From contig JACKFA010000012.1 in the NCBI GenBank assembly GCA_020632715.1, positions 105,687-169,686 of the forward strand: a DNA stretch of 64,000 nt, in the 5' to 3' direction. This document shows, piece by piece, positions 31,314-40,016 of this stretch. Position 1 is the stretch's first letter. Every line of letters starts with the position of its first letter. The stretch is from Deltaproteobacteria bacterium. Its GTDB lineage: Bacteria; Myxococcota_A; UBA9042; PHBI01. Both the position numbers and the translations under genes were made by a program. Under the pieces are notes generated by a model, which saw nothing but the letters and a program-made list of their open reading frames with translations, was not told the origin of the DNA and searched no databases.

Positions 31314-32849
31314 TCAGCTGCCGCCGCAGGCGTCCGTGCTGGCGGCGCGCTTCAGGATCCAGGCGATCCCGAACGGGCGCTGCATCGCGTAGGTCAAGAG
31401 CGGCTCGGGCCACCCGTCGGGCAGCTGCGCGACCTCCTCGGGCAGCGGGAAGCCGCGCTGGCGCCACTCGTCGCCGACCTTCGCGTAGAGCTCCGGGAAG
31501 CGCGCGACCGTCCCGTCGGCGTTCCGCGACGCGAGCAGCACCCACGCGAGCCGCGGCCCGATGTGCTGCACGCCCTCGACCCGGAGACCCAGGTGGAGCC
31601 GCGATCGCAGCCGCCTCGGCTCGCGGTAGTCGCCCTCGAGCGAGCCCTTCTCGGCCTCCGCCGCCTTCATCGTCGCGATCGCCTTCGCGAGCGCCTTGCC
31701 GACCACCGGCGGCAGGTCCTTGTCGCGCGGGTCGAGCTCCTTCTGCTGGAGCTTCGCGCGCGTCGCCGCGTGCTCGGGGTCGAGCGCGTGCACGACGTGC
31801 TCGCGCCGCTTCTCGAGCCACGCCTCCTTCGCCTTCGCCGACTTCCCGCACGCCTCGATGCGGTCGCGCACGAGCCCCGACGTCGCCGCCCGCTGCGCCT
31901 CGTCGAGCAGCAGCAGGTGCGCGTGCCACTCGGCCTCCCAGTCGAAGCAGTCGGCGGCGTCCGGGAGCCCGAGCTCCTGCGCGCGCCAGCACGAGAGCGC
32001 CGTGCCCTCGGGGGAGCTCTTGTCGACGACCTCCGCGCCGAGGCGCGACCCGAACGACGCCGCCACCATCGCCATCGGCCGCGCGAACGACAGCCCGAGC
32101 GGCCGGTTGATGATGTGCGCCACGTTCACGCCGACGACCTCGCCCCGCATGTTGAGGAGCGGCCCCCCCGAGCTCCCGGGGCCGACGACGGCGTCGTGCT
32201 GGATGATCCCGTATTGGAGCGCGCCGACGACCCCCTCGGAGAACGACCACGCCGTCTCCTGCGGGTGCCCGAGCGCGACCACGCGCTCCCCTGGGCGGAT
32301 GGGCTCCGCCGCCCACGGGAGCTGCGGGAAGCCCGAGGTGTCGGCGTCGAGCGTGAGGATCGCGAGGTCGGTGACGCCGTCCTGCGCGAAGACCGCGGCC
32401 TGGATGAGCTCCGACTGGTTCTCGAAGAGGAAGCGGGAGAGGCCGCCGTCCATCGGGGTGTAGGTGGCGCGGCCGGCGCGGTAGGGCATCGCGTAGATCG
32501 CCCCCTCGCCGCGCACGACGTGCAGGCTCGTCAGGACGCGGCCGTGCTCGATCACGAAGCCGGCGCCATAGGTCATCGTGCCGTCGCCGTGCTCGTTGAC
32601 GATGAGGACCACCGCGGGGAGCGCGGCGCCGACGACGTCCGCGAGGGAGCGCGGCGCCACCGGCGCGGGCGCGGCGGGCTCCGGCGTCACGGCGGCGCTG
32701 GCGACGGCCGGGGTCACGCCGAGCGGCTCGGCCTCCGCGAGGTGGGGCGCGAGCCCGGACGCGCAGGCGCCGAACCAGAGCGAGGCGCCGACGATCACGG
32801 CGAGCGCGACGGGGGCGCCGGACAGGTTGGCCCGAAGGAAACGGCTCAT
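31314..32849 (-). CDS. Trypsin-like (HtrA-type) serine protease lipoprotein
   Basis: 511 residues from the ATG at 32849. The signal peptide ends with lipobox FGAC. The protease domain at about residues 75-250 shows the catalytic triad: His in GRVLTSLHVVRGEG, Asp in GVTDLAILTLDAD, Ser in VVGPGSSGGPLLNMRGEVVG. There is no PDZ domain. Instead the C-terminal half is a charged helical region (EEHVVHALDPEH type Lys/Glu/Ala stretches) and a domain with PERFPELYAKVGDEW-like sequence. Probably a periplasmic or surface quality-control or processing protease. Confidence 0.88.
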   Translation of the reverse strand: MSRFLRANLSGAPVALAVIVGASLWFGACASGLAPHLAEAEPLGVTPAVASAAVTPEPAAPAPVAPRSLADVVGAALPAVVLIVNEHGDGTMTYGAGFVIEHGRVLTSLHVVRGEGAIYAMPYRAGRATYTPMDGGLSRFLFENQSELIQAAVFAQDGVTDLAILTLDADTSGFPQLPWAAEPIRPGERVVALGHPQETAWSFSEGVVGALQYGIIQHDAVVGPGSSGGPLLNMRGEVVGVNVAHIINRPLGLSFARPMAMVAASFGSRLGAEVVDKSSPEGTALSCWRAQELGLPDAADCFDWEAEWHAHLLLLDEAQRAATSGLVRDRIEACGKSAKAKEAWLEKRREHVVHALDPEHAATRAKLQQKELDPRDKDLPPVVGKALAKAIATMKAAEAEKGSLEGDYREPRRLRSRLHLGLRVEGVQHIGPRLAWVLLASRNADGTVARFPELYAKVGDEWRQRGFPLPEEVAQLPDGWPEPLLTYAMQRPFGIAWILKRAASTDACGGS

Positions 32850-33104
32850 GGAGCTCACCTCCGAGGTGCTGCCCGAGGCCGGAGCCCCGGGACGAGACGC
32901 GACGAGTTCCTTTCCGGGATAGCGTACAACAGGAAGAACCTCCGCGTGTCCGCGATCGTTCATCCCGCCGGCGCGACCGCGTCGAACGCGCCGCGACCGG
33001 GCTCTGTGCGCTGTCGATGACAGCCGCACGTTACTGCACAAACGTTCACGCGGTCAACCGCGCGGTCGTGGCGACGGGAGCCGCCAATCGAGAGCGTGGC
33101 GCTT

Positions 33105-33125
33105 CGGGTTGACAATGTCAACCCG
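33105..33125. terminator. Inverted repeat in the 365-bp gap 32850-33214
   Basis: Arms CGGGTTGAC and GTCAACCCG flank an AAT loop, a perfect 9-3-9 hairpin 90-110 bp beyond the stop of the beta-helix lipoprotein (minus strand). It lacks a T-tract and could also be an operator. The rest of the gap shows nothing I can name apart from a probable promoter for the protease gene. Confidence 0.5.
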
Positions 33126-33214
33126 GAGGCGCGGACCCCCCGGGCGGTGCCCCGCCTCGGGGGCTGGCGGCCCGCTCGGCCCGATCACGACGGCGCGCGA
33201 GGCGCTGGCCGTCG

Positions 33215-35431
33215 TCAGTCCCACCACGGCGTCGGCTCGGGGTTGGGGTCGGTGCCGATCACGACCTTCCCGCCGCTGTTCTCGGTGGGGATCTGGTCGT
33301 AGGGCACCTGGTTGACGGGATCGGCGACGCTCACGTCGGCGCTCACGAAGGAGAGGTAGCCGTCCCAGAACACGGTCGCGGCGGCGCGGCCGACGTTGTC
33401 GGCGATGGTCGCCCAGTCGAAGAAGCACCAGGCGCCGGCGCAGTGGATGGCGTCGTCGCCGTACTGCCCGCCGCCGCCGTTGAAGGTGACGACCGAGTGC
33501 ACGGCCTGCAGCACGGAGAGCTGCCGCCCGACGAAGCCGTGGGCGCCGTTGTGATCGGCGGTCGCGAAGTCCGCCTCGATGGTGCCGCTGAGGTTCGCGG
33601 CGTAGCCGCTCTCGCTGTTGTAGGTCGAGAGGGTGCCGGGCGCGTTGACGAAGCTGTCGCCGTCGGCGGCGTAGCCGGACGCCTGGTTCAGGGTCGCGAC
33701 GGAGCCGAAGGCGTCGAGGCCGCTCGAGCCGAACGCGGAGAAGCCCGAGCCGGCGTTGCCCTGCGACGTCGCGTTCTGGAGCCAGCCGCCGCTGCCGTAC
33801 CCGATGGCGAAGCCGTCCCAGCCGCTGCCGGAGACCTGCGCCCCCTCGGCGACCACGCTGCTGCCGATCTGCGCGGTGATGCCCCCCTGCTCGCTGTCCT
33901 CGACGACGGCGCCGTTGGCGTTCAGCGTGGCGCCGTTCCAGCCGCTGATGCCGGCGCCGCCGTTGTTGCGCGCGGTCGCGCCGTCGGCGCGCAGGACGGC
34001 GCCGTTGCCGGCCGCGAAGCCGAAGCGGTAGCCGTCGGTCTCGGTGCCGTTGTCCTCGGCCGTGGCGCCGCGAGCGTCCATGACGGCGCCGCCGCCGACG
34101 TCGAAGCCGCCGCTCGTGTTGTCGTGGGCGCTCGCGCCCTGCACGCGCATGAAGCCGCCGTTGTAGGCGCCGAACCCGACGTCGTTGCCGGTGGCCTCGG
34201 CGTTGCGGGCGCGGATCTGGCCGCCCTCGAAGAGCTCGGCGCCGTAGAGGCCGTTGCTCGCGAGGCGCGCGAAGTCCGCGACGATGAGGCCGCCGCGGTA
34301 CGCGCCGAGCCCGGTCTCGCCGAAGCCGGTCACGACGATCGACGGCGCGGTGTTGGCGCCGTCGCTGCGGCCGGCGCGGAAGACGCCGCCGTCGCGCGCC
34401 TCGACGCCGAAGGTGCCGGCCGTGCCGTCGCCCTTGATGGTGACGCCCTCCATCCAGCCGAGCGCGCGGTTGTTGCGGACGAGGAGGCCCGAGGTGCCGG
34501 TGGCGTCGAGGACGACCGCGGCGGGATCCGCCGGGTTGCCGAGGATCGAGACGCGCGCGCCGTCGCGGTGGGTGATCTCGAGCTGCCCGCCGAGGTCGTG
34601 GTGGCCGTCGGCGAGCTGGATCACGACGCTCGCGTCGCTCGCGATGGCGTAGCCGTCGAGCCAGCGGAGCGCGGCGCGGAGGGTCGGCTGATCCTCCGGG
34701 ACGCGGATCGTCAGGGGCTCGGTGATGAGGCGCACGACGCCGTCGAGGTCGGCGCTCGCGGCCAGATCCGCGATGTCGTCGAGCGTCGCGTAGCCGTCGA
34801 GGTCGGCCGCGACGAGGAAGCCGTCGAGGTCCGCGGTCTTCGCGTAGGGCGCGAGGTCCGACGCCGTCAGGAAGCCCGCGAGGTCCGCGGTCTTCGCGTA
34901 GGGCGCGAGGTCCGACGCCGTCAGGAAGCCCGCGAGGTCCGCGGTCGTGGCGTAGCCCGCGAGGTCCGACGCCGTCAGGAAGCCCGCGAGGTCCGCGGTC
35001 GTGGCGTAGCCCGCGAGGTCCGACGCCGTCAGGAAGCCCCCGAGGTCCGCGGTCTTCGCGTAGTCGGCGAGGTCCGACGCCGTCAGGAAGCCCGCGAGAT
35101 CCGCGGTCGTCGCGTAGCCCGCGAGGTCCGACGACGTCAGGAAGCCCGTCAGGTCCCCCGCCTTCACGCACGACGCGAGGTCCGTCACCGTCGCGTAGTC
35201 GGCGAGATCCTCGCTCGTCACGGCCTCCTCGACCGCGGTCGTGAGCGTCGTGTTCGCCGCCTCGAGCTCGCTCACCCGCGCCGCGAGCGCCGTGTTCTCC
35301 GCCTCGAGCGCGTCGAGCCGCGCCACGACGCTCCCGTCCGCCTCGACCTCGCTCCCCGAGTCACACCCGGCGACCGCCGCCAACATCGCGAGCCCGAGCC
35401 CGAGCCCGACACCCCAGTGCGCGTTGCGCAT
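33215..35431 (-). CDS. Lipoprotein: coiled coil, 24-residue repeats, parallel beta-helix
   Basis: 738 residues from the ATG at 35431. Lipobox VAGC. A leucine-zipper-like coiled coil (VARLDALEAENTALAARVSE) leads into about seven repeats of the form DLAGFLTASDLAGYATTA (residues about 75-220), resembling the stalk repeats of trimeric tail fibres and adhesins. From about residue 235 the protein becomes a right-handed beta-helix: EDQPTLRAALRWLDG, LADGHHDLGGQLEITHRDGA, then many turns with GNNG/ASGxN patterns. The likely form is a trimeric, surface-tethered fibre with a beta-helix head for binding or degrading polysaccharide. Confidence 0.82.
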   Translation of the reverse strand: MRNAHWGVGLGLGLAMLAAVAGCDSGSEVEADGSVVARLDALEAENTALAARVSELEAANTTLTTAVEEAVTSEDLADYATVTDLASCVKAGDLTGFLTSSDLAGYATTADLAGFLTASDLADYAKTADLGGFLTASDLAGYATTADLAGFLTASDLAGYATTADLAGFLTASDLAPYAKTADLAGFLTASDLAPYAKTADLDGFLVAADLDGYATLDDIADLAASADLDGVVRLITEPLTIRVPEDQPTLRAALRWLDGYAIASDASVVIQLADGHHDLGGQLEITHRDGARVSILGNPADPAAVVLDATGTSGLLVRNNRALGWMEGVTIKGDGTAGTFGVEARDGGVFRAGRSDGANTAPSIVVTGFGETGLGAYRGGLIVADFARLASNGLYGAELFEGGQIRARNAEATGNDVGFGAYNGGFMRVQGASAHDNTSGGFDVGGGAVMDARGATAEDNGTETDGYRFGFAAGNGAVLRADGATARNNGGAGISGWNGATLNANGAVVEDSEQGGITAQIGSSVVAEGAQVSGSGWDGFAIGYGSGGWLQNATSQGNAGSGFSAFGSSGLDAFGSVATLNQASGYAADGDSFVNAPGTLSTYNSESGYAANLSGTIEADFATADHNGAHGFVGRQLSVLQAVHSVVTFNGGGGQYGDDAIHCAGAWCFFDWATIADNVGRAAATVFWDGYLSFVSADVSVADPVNQVPYDQIPTENSGGKVVIGTDPNPEPTPWWD
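34810..35150 (-). repeat. 72-bp coding tandem repeats
   Basis: Near-identical 72-bp units (GACGCCGTCAGGAAGCCCGC and following) encode the 24-residue stalk repeats. Alternating KTADL and TTADL variants suggest recombination between units. Confidence 0.9.
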
Positions 35432-35557
35432 CGTCCCCTCCGCACCTGTCGCGTGAAAAGGAGGCGATGGTACACCGCGCGCCACCGGAGCCCAACCGCA
35501 CCACGCGCCCCCCGCGCCGACCACGGCGCACGTTTCATCGCCGTTGCAACGCAATTT

Positions 35558-35572
35558 GTTTCATTCTGAAAC
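35558..35572. promoter_or_regulatory. GTTTCA-N3-TGAAAC palindrome, candidate enhancer
   Basis: GTTTCATTCTGAAAC is a perfect inverted repeat 77-91 bp upstream of the -24 element at 35649. Single half-sites CGTTTCA occur nearby at about 35531 and 35589. It is the best candidate binding site for the sigma-54 activator encoded at 36806. Confidence 0.6.
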
Positions 35573-35648
35573 GAAACACGCTTCACGACGTTTCACGCGC
35601 GGGCCGCGAGGGCGGCGCCCGCCGCCATTCCAGGCGCGATCGCCGTCC

Positions 35649-35664
35649 TGGCACGGTCCCTGCT
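35649..35664 (+). promoter_or_regulatory. Sigma-54-type (-24/-12) promoter of the MBL-fold enzyme
   Basis: TGGCACGGTCCCTGCT matches TGGCACG-N4-TTGCW except C for the first T of TTGC. Transcription would start near 35675, about 95 bp before the ATG at 35771. Confidence 0.65.
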
Positions 35665-35770
35665 CAAGCCCGGAGCACAGGCGCGCGGCGCCGCGAGCGC
35701 GCTCCGCATTTCCCTGCCAGCGACCGCGCCGTCGGCTCGCCGCGCGCCGGCCCTACGAAGGAGACCCGCG

Positions 35771-36661
35771 ATGCACATCAAGCACTTCTACGATCCCGCC
35801 ACCTACACGCTCACGTTCGTCGTCTTCGACGAGAAGACCCGCGACGCCGTCGTGATCGACCCGGTGCTCGACTACGATCCCATCGCGTCCGCGACGGCGA
35901 CCCGGAGCGTCGAGGAGGTCGAGGCGTTCCTGAAGGAGGAGGGCCTGAGCCTCCGCTTCGTGCTCGAGACGCACGCCCACGCCGACCACCTGAGCGGCTC
36001 GCTGCACCTGAAGCGGCGCTTCGACGCGCGCGTCGCGATCGGCGCGCGGATCACCGAGGTGCAGGAGACCTTCGCCGGCCTCTTCGCCTTCGGCGGCGAC
36101 TTCAAGACCGACGGCAGCCAGTTCGACGTGCTCGTCAAGCACGGCGACGTGCTCGACGCCGGCGCCATCCAGGTCGAGGTCATCGAGACCCCCGGCCACA
36201 CGCCGGCCTGCGTGTCCTACCTCATCGGCGACGCCCTCTTCACCGGCGACGCCCTCTTCATCGAGGACTACGGCACCGGCCGCTGCGACTTCCCGCGCGG
36301 CGACGCGAAGGCCCTCTACCACTCGATCATGGACCGCCTCTACAAGCTGCCCGACGCGACGCGCGTCTTCGTCGGCCACGACTACCAGCCGAACGGCCGC
36401 GAGCTGCGCTGGGAGACGACCATCGGGGCCTCGAAGGCGAAGAACATCCAGCTCCGCGCCGAGACGCCCGAGGCCGAGTACGTCGCGTTCCGCCAGGGGC
36501 GCGACAAGACCCTCGCCGCGCCGCGCCTGCTCTTCCCGAGCATCCAGGTCAACATCGACGCCGGGCGCCTCCCGGCGGCCGCCGCCAACGGGATCCGCTA
36601 CCTGCGCGTCCCGATGAACCTCAAGTCCCCGACCGACGAGGACGGGACGCCGCGCGCGTAG
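35771..36661 (+). CDS. MBL-fold metallo-hydrolase, persulfide dioxygenase-like (ETHE1/Blh group)
   Basis: 296 residues. The metal-binding signature FVLETHAHADHLSGSLHLKR, then VIETPGHTPACVSYLIGDAL, FTGDALFIEDYGTGRCDFPR and VFVGHDYQPNGRELRWETTI are typical of ETHE1-type persulfide dioxygenases and the Blh proteins of plant-associated bacteria. These oxidise glutathione persulfide or related sulfane sulfur to sulfite using mononuclear iron. The upstream -24/-12 promoter and the sigma-54 activator just downstream suggest sulfur-inducible expression, as in FisR-controlled pdo genes. A plain glyoxalase-like hydrolase cannot be fully excluded. Confidence 0.85.
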   Translation: MHIKHFYDPATYTLTFVVFDEKTRDAVVIDPVLDYDPIASATATRSVEEVEAFLKEEGLSLRFVLETHAHADHLSGSLHLKRRFDARVAIGARITEVQETFAGLFAFGGDFKTDGSQFDVLVKHGDVLDAGAIQVEVIETPGHTPACVSYLIGDALFTGDALFIEDYGTGRCDFPRGDAKALYHSIMDRLYKLPDATRVFVGHDYQPNGRELRWETTIGASKAKNIQLRAETPEAEYVAFRQGRDKTLAAPRLLFPSIQVNIDAGRLPAAAANGIRYLRVPMNLKSPTDEDGTPRA

Positions 36662-36723
36662 CGTCGCCGCGGCTCACTCGCGGATCGACGGGTCGCCGGG
36701 CGCACCAGCCCGCCCGCGCGACC

Positions 36724-36739
36724 CGCCCGATGTCGGGCG
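36724..36739. terminator. Hairpin after the MBL-fold gene
   Basis: CGCCCGA-TG-TCGGGCG is a perfect 7-bp stem 63 bp beyond the stop, just before the promoter of the next gene. There is no T-tract. Confidence 0.45.
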
Positions 36740-36743
36740 CGCG

Positions 36744-36772
36744 CTGACGCGCCCGGCGTCCGGTGCTATCCT
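36744..36772 (+). promoter_or_regulatory. Sigma-70-like promoter of the sigma-54 activator gene
   Basis: CTGACG and TATCCT are separated by 17 bp, with TG one base before the -10. The ATG follows at 36806. Confidence 0.5.
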
Positions 36773-36805
36773 GATCTCGCCGCCGCGGAGCGCTCGGAGG
36801 CGCCG

Positions 36806-38131
36806 ATGCGAAGCGAAGACGTGGACATCCTGGTCGCCGAGGCCATCGGGGCCGTCGCGGGGCCCGCCCTGGTCCTCGACGCGGACCTCCGCGTGCGCTT
36901 CGCGTCCGACGAGGCCGCCGCCGTGCTCGGCTCGCGCGTGCCGATCGGCGCGTCCGCCCCCGCGCTCCTCTGCGGCGACCGCAAGGAGCGCCCGGTCGCC
37001 GAGGCCCTCGCCGCCGGCCAGGCCGTGCAGGCCGTCATCCCGCGGCTCGGCGTCGCCGTCGCCCCCGGCGAGGACGCCCGCGCCTGCGTCCACGTGCGCT
37101 CGCTGCCCCTCAGGCACGACGATCGCGTCGTCGGCTGGCTCCTCTTCCTCTCCGCCGCCCCGGACTCGAGCGACGGCCCCGAGCTCTTCCACGGGCTCTG
37201 GAGCCGCGACCCGCGCATGAAGCGCCTCTTCCGCACCATCGAGCGCGTCGCCCAGGACGACGTCCCCGTGCTCGTGCGCGGCGAGACCGGCGCCGGCAAG
37301 GAGCTCGTCGCCGCCGCGATCCACGCCGCCTCCCCGCGCCAGAGCGGGCCGTTCCGCGCCATCAACTGCGCGGCGCTCCCCGGGAACCTGCTCGAGAGCG
37401 AGCTCTTCGGGCACGCGCGCGGCGCGTTCACGGGCGCCGTGAAGGACACCCCCGGCCACATCCAGCTCGCGCACCGGGGCACGCTCTTCCTCGACGAGGT
37501 CGCCGAGGTGCCGCTCGAGCTCCAGGCGAAGCTCCTGCGCGTGCTCGAGACGCGGCAGGTCGTGCCGGTCGGCGGGCGCGAGCCGATCTCGGTCGACGTG
37601 CGCATCGTGTCCGCCACGCACCGCGGGCTCCGGAAGGAGGTCGAGGAGGGGCGCTTCCGCGGCGACCTCATGTACCGCCTCCGCGTGATCCCGCTCTTCC
37701 TGCCGCCGCTCCGCGACCGCGTCTGGGACGTGGAGCTCCTCGTCGACCGCTTCATCGCCGAGATGAACCCCGGCAAGCGCCGCAAGATCGAGCGCGTGAG
37801 CCCGGCCGCCATGCGCGCCCTCGAGCGCCACGACTGGCCCGGCAACGTGCGCGAGCTGCGGAACGTGCTCGCCTACGCCTACGCCATCGGCGACGGGCCA
37901 CAGCTCGAGCTCGCCCACCTGCCGCCGGAGCTCACGGACGCCGAGCGGGCGCCGGTCGTCGAGATCGGGCGCGGCGCGCGCGAGGAGGTCGCCGACGCGC
38001 CCGAGAACGCGACCGTCGTGCGGATCCGGAACGCCCTCGCCCGCACGAACGGGAACCGCGAGCAGGCCGCGCGCCTCCTCGGCTGGAGCCGCGTCACGCT
38101 CTGGCGGCGCATGCGCGAGCTGGGCATCTGA
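36806..38131 (+). CDS. Sigma-54-dependent activator with PAS-like sensor domain (FisR-like)
   Basis: 441 residues. The N-terminal 130 residues are a PAS-like sensor (GPALVLDADLRVRFASDEAA) with only two Cys, in LLCGDRK and ARACVHVR. The AAA+ domain at about 135-365 has Walker A GETGAGKELVAAAIH, the sigma-54-contacting GAFTGA, the Walker B region GTLFLDEVAEVPLE, and RVIPLFLPPLRDR. A Fis-type HTH closes the protein: NREQAARLLGWSRVTLWRRM. The order PDO-like gene then activator, with a -24/-12 promoter and palindrome ahead of the enzyme, matches FisR-type sulfane-sulfur sensing. Whether the two Cys sense sulfur is inference. Confidence 0.92.
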   Translation: MRSEDVDILVAEAIGAVAGPALVLDADLRVRFASDEAAAVLGSRVPIGASAPALLCGDRKERPVAEALAAGQAVQAVIPRLGVAVAPGEDARACVHVRSLPLRHDDRVVGWLLFLSAAPDSSDGPELFHGLWSRDPRMKRLFRTIERVAQDDVPVLVRGETGAGKELVAAAIHAASPRQSGPFRAINCAALPGNLLESELFGHARGAFTGAVKDTPGHIQLAHRGTLFLDEVAEVPLELQAKLLRVLETRQVVPVGGREPISVDVRIVSATHRGLRKEVEEGRFRGDLMYRLRVIPLFLPPLRDRVWDVELLVDRFIAEMNPGKRRKIERVSPAAMRALERHDWPGNVRELRNVLAYAYAIGDGPQLELAHLPPELTDAERAPVVEIGRGAREEVADAPENATVVRIRNALARTNGNREQAARLLGWSRVTLWRRMRELGI

Positions 38132-38180
38132 CCCGAATCGGCGTATGCGTCCCGCCCCCCGCGACCCGGATGGCCGTCCC

Positions 38181-39521
38181 ATGCGCGCTCACCTCGCCCT
38201 CGCCTCGCTCCTCGCCCTGCCCCTCGCCGCCTGCGGCGACGACGGCGGCGCCACCACGACGACCTCCGACGGCCCCGTCGCCACCGTGACCGCGAGCCTC
38301 GCCTCGGGCGGCGACGCCGCGGCGGGGAGCGAGGTCCCGGCGCTCGTCCTGACCGCCACCGACGCCGGCGGCGCGCCCGTCGGCGGCGCCGCGCTCACGC
38401 TGACCGTCGCGGCCGGCGGCGGCCGCGTCGCGAGCGCCACCGTCACCACCGACGACCGCGGCGAGGCCGGCGTGAGCTGGGTCCTCGGGGCCGCCCCCAT
38501 CCCGAACACGCTCCACGTCGCGGCGGGCGAGGCGGCGCTCGACCTGACCCTCGTCGGCGCGATCGCCGACGGCGCCGAGCCCACCCCGGAAGACTTCGCC
38601 GACGTGCACGGCTACCTCACGACCGCGCTCGTCGAGGGCTCGACGGAGGATCTCTCCTTCGGCCCCGGCGGTGAGCTCGTGCTCGGCGTGCCGGGCGGGC
38701 TCCTCGAGGTCGGCGCCGACGGCGCGATCTCGCGCCCGACGCTCACGGGGGACGCCCTCGTCGGGCCGCTCGGCGTGGCCCACGACGCCGCGGGGCGCCT
38801 CTTCGTGGCGGACGGCGCGGGGAACGCGCTGCGCCGGGTCGGGCTCGACGGGGCGGTCACGACGCTCGTGACGGAGGACGCCGACGGCGCGCTCGAGGCG
38901 CCGAACCACGTGGCGGTCGGCCCGGACGGCGACGTCTTCTTCAGCGACCCTTGCAAGGGGCGTGTGTACCGCGCCGACCAGGAGACGGGCGCCATCTCCG
39001 GGGTCATCACGATGGATCTGCCGACGCAGGGCGGGCCGAACGGGATCGCGCTCGCGGACGACGGCGCCATCTACTTCACGACGGAGAACACGGCCCTCCT
39101 GTGCGGCGACAGCGACGTGCCGCTGACGGCCCCCATCGCGAGCCTGTTCCGGACGCGCTGGGACGCGGGCGCCGGCGCGTTCGACGCGCCCGTGGCGGTC
39201 GCGAGCGGGGTCGGCCTCTTCGGCGACGGGCTCGCCTTCGACGCCGAGGGCAACCTCTACGTCATCTTCGACACGGTCGAGGAGATCGCCCTCGACGAGA
39301 GCATCGTCTTCGTGTTGCCGCGCGGCGGCAGCGCCCTCCGGCGCTTCTTCGCGCTCGACGACGGGCGCGTCCTCGCGAACGCCAACTTCGGCGCGGGCGC
39401 CTACGGCGAGACGACGCTCTACCTGACCCTCCTCTCCGTGCCGCCGTTCACCGCCGACGCGTCGCGCGGGCTCGTGCGGATCCCCGTCGGCGTCGCCGGA
39501 AAGCCCCTCCCGGCCGAGTAG
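38181..39521 (+). CDS. Lipoprotein with Ig-like and beta-propeller (SMP-30-like) domains
   Basis: 446 residues from the ATG at 38181; lipobox LAAC. Residues about 30-130 are an Ig-like Big_1-type domain (VLTATDAGGAPVGGAALTLT; VTTDDRGEAGVSWVLG). Residues about 150-440 are an NHL/SMP-30-like beta-propeller: LSFGPGGELVLGVPGGLLEV, GVAHDAAGRLFVADGAGNAL, HVAVGPDGDVFFSDPCKGRV, NGIALADDGAIYFTTENTAL, GLAFDAEGNLYVIFD. Propellers of this type either hydrolyse lactones or bind ligands; Ca-binding catalytic residues cannot be assigned confidently. Outer-membrane or periplasmic. Confidence 0.85.
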   Translation: MRAHLALASLLALPLAACGDDGGATTTTSDGPVATVTASLASGGDAAAGSEVPALVLTATDAGGAPVGGAALTLTVAAGGGRVASATVTTDDRGEAGVSWVLGAAPIPNTLHVAAGEAALDLTLVGAIADGAEPTPEDFADVHGYLTTALVEGSTEDLSFGPGGELVLGVPGGLLEVGADGAISRPTLTGDALVGPLGVAHDAAGRLFVADGAGNALRRVGLDGAVTTLVTEDADGALEAPNHVAVGPDGDVFFSDPCKGRVYRADQETGAISGVITMDLPTQGGPNGIALADDGAIYFTTENTALLCGDSDVPLTAPIASLFRTRWDAGAGAFDAPVAVASGVGLFGDGLAFDAEGNLYVIFDTVEEIALDESIVFVLPRGGSALRRFFALDDGRVLANANFGAGAYGETTLYLTLLSVPPFTADASRGLVRIPVGVAGKPLPAE

Positions 39522-39604
39522 CCGCCCGCGGGCGCGCGGCGCGGCGCGTCCGATGACACGGCGCGCGCGACCTGCTAACCCTCTCGGGTGGAGGTCCGTG
39601 CACC

Positions 39605-39967
39605 GTGGACAAGGTCAACCTGAAGGACAAGCTCGCGCGCTTCTCGGAGCGCTGGAGCCCGCGCGTCGTCGGCGAGCTCAACGGGCAGCACGTGAAGCTC
39701 GCGAAGCTCGAGGGCGAGTTCGTCTGGCACCACCACGAGCACGAGGACGAGCTCTTCCTCGTGCTCGAGGGCACGCTCACCATGCGGCTCCGCGAGCGCG
39801 ACGTCGTGCTCGCGCCCGGAGAGCTCTTCATCGTGCCGCGCGGTGTCGAGCACCAGCCCGTCGCCGGCGAAGGCGAGGTCCACGTGCTGCTCTTCGAGCC
39901 CGCGAGCACCCTCAACACGGGCAACCTCCGGAACGAGCGCACGGTCGACGACCTCGAGCGCCTCTGA
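39605..39967 (+). CDS. Small cupin-domain protein
   Basis: 120 residues from a GTG. Cupin motif 1 is WHHHEHEDELFLVLEGTLTM and motif 2 is PGELFIVPRGVEHQPVAGEG, giving the His/Glu metal site. Single-domain cupins of this length act in sugar isomerisation, dioxygenation or as binding proteins; the substrate is unknown. The next two genes follow closely on the same strand (49 bp, then overlapping), so an operon 39605-41701 is likely. Confidence 0.9.
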   Translation: MDKVNLKDKLARFSERWSPRVVGELNGQHVKLAKLEGEFVWHHHEHEDELFLVLEGTLTMRLRERDVVLAPGELFIVPRGVEHQPVAGEGEVHVLLFEPASTLNTGNLRNERTVDDLERL

Positions 39968-40016
39968 TCCGCGCCCGCGCGCGCTGCCCCCCCGACCACG
40001 GAGCGAGAACCACCCC

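Noticed and set aside
35771..36661. Beta-lactamase
   Set aside because: The HxHxDH fold is shared, but the GHTPACVSYLIGDALFTGD context and length fit ETHE1/Blh enzymes, not antibiotic hydrolysis.
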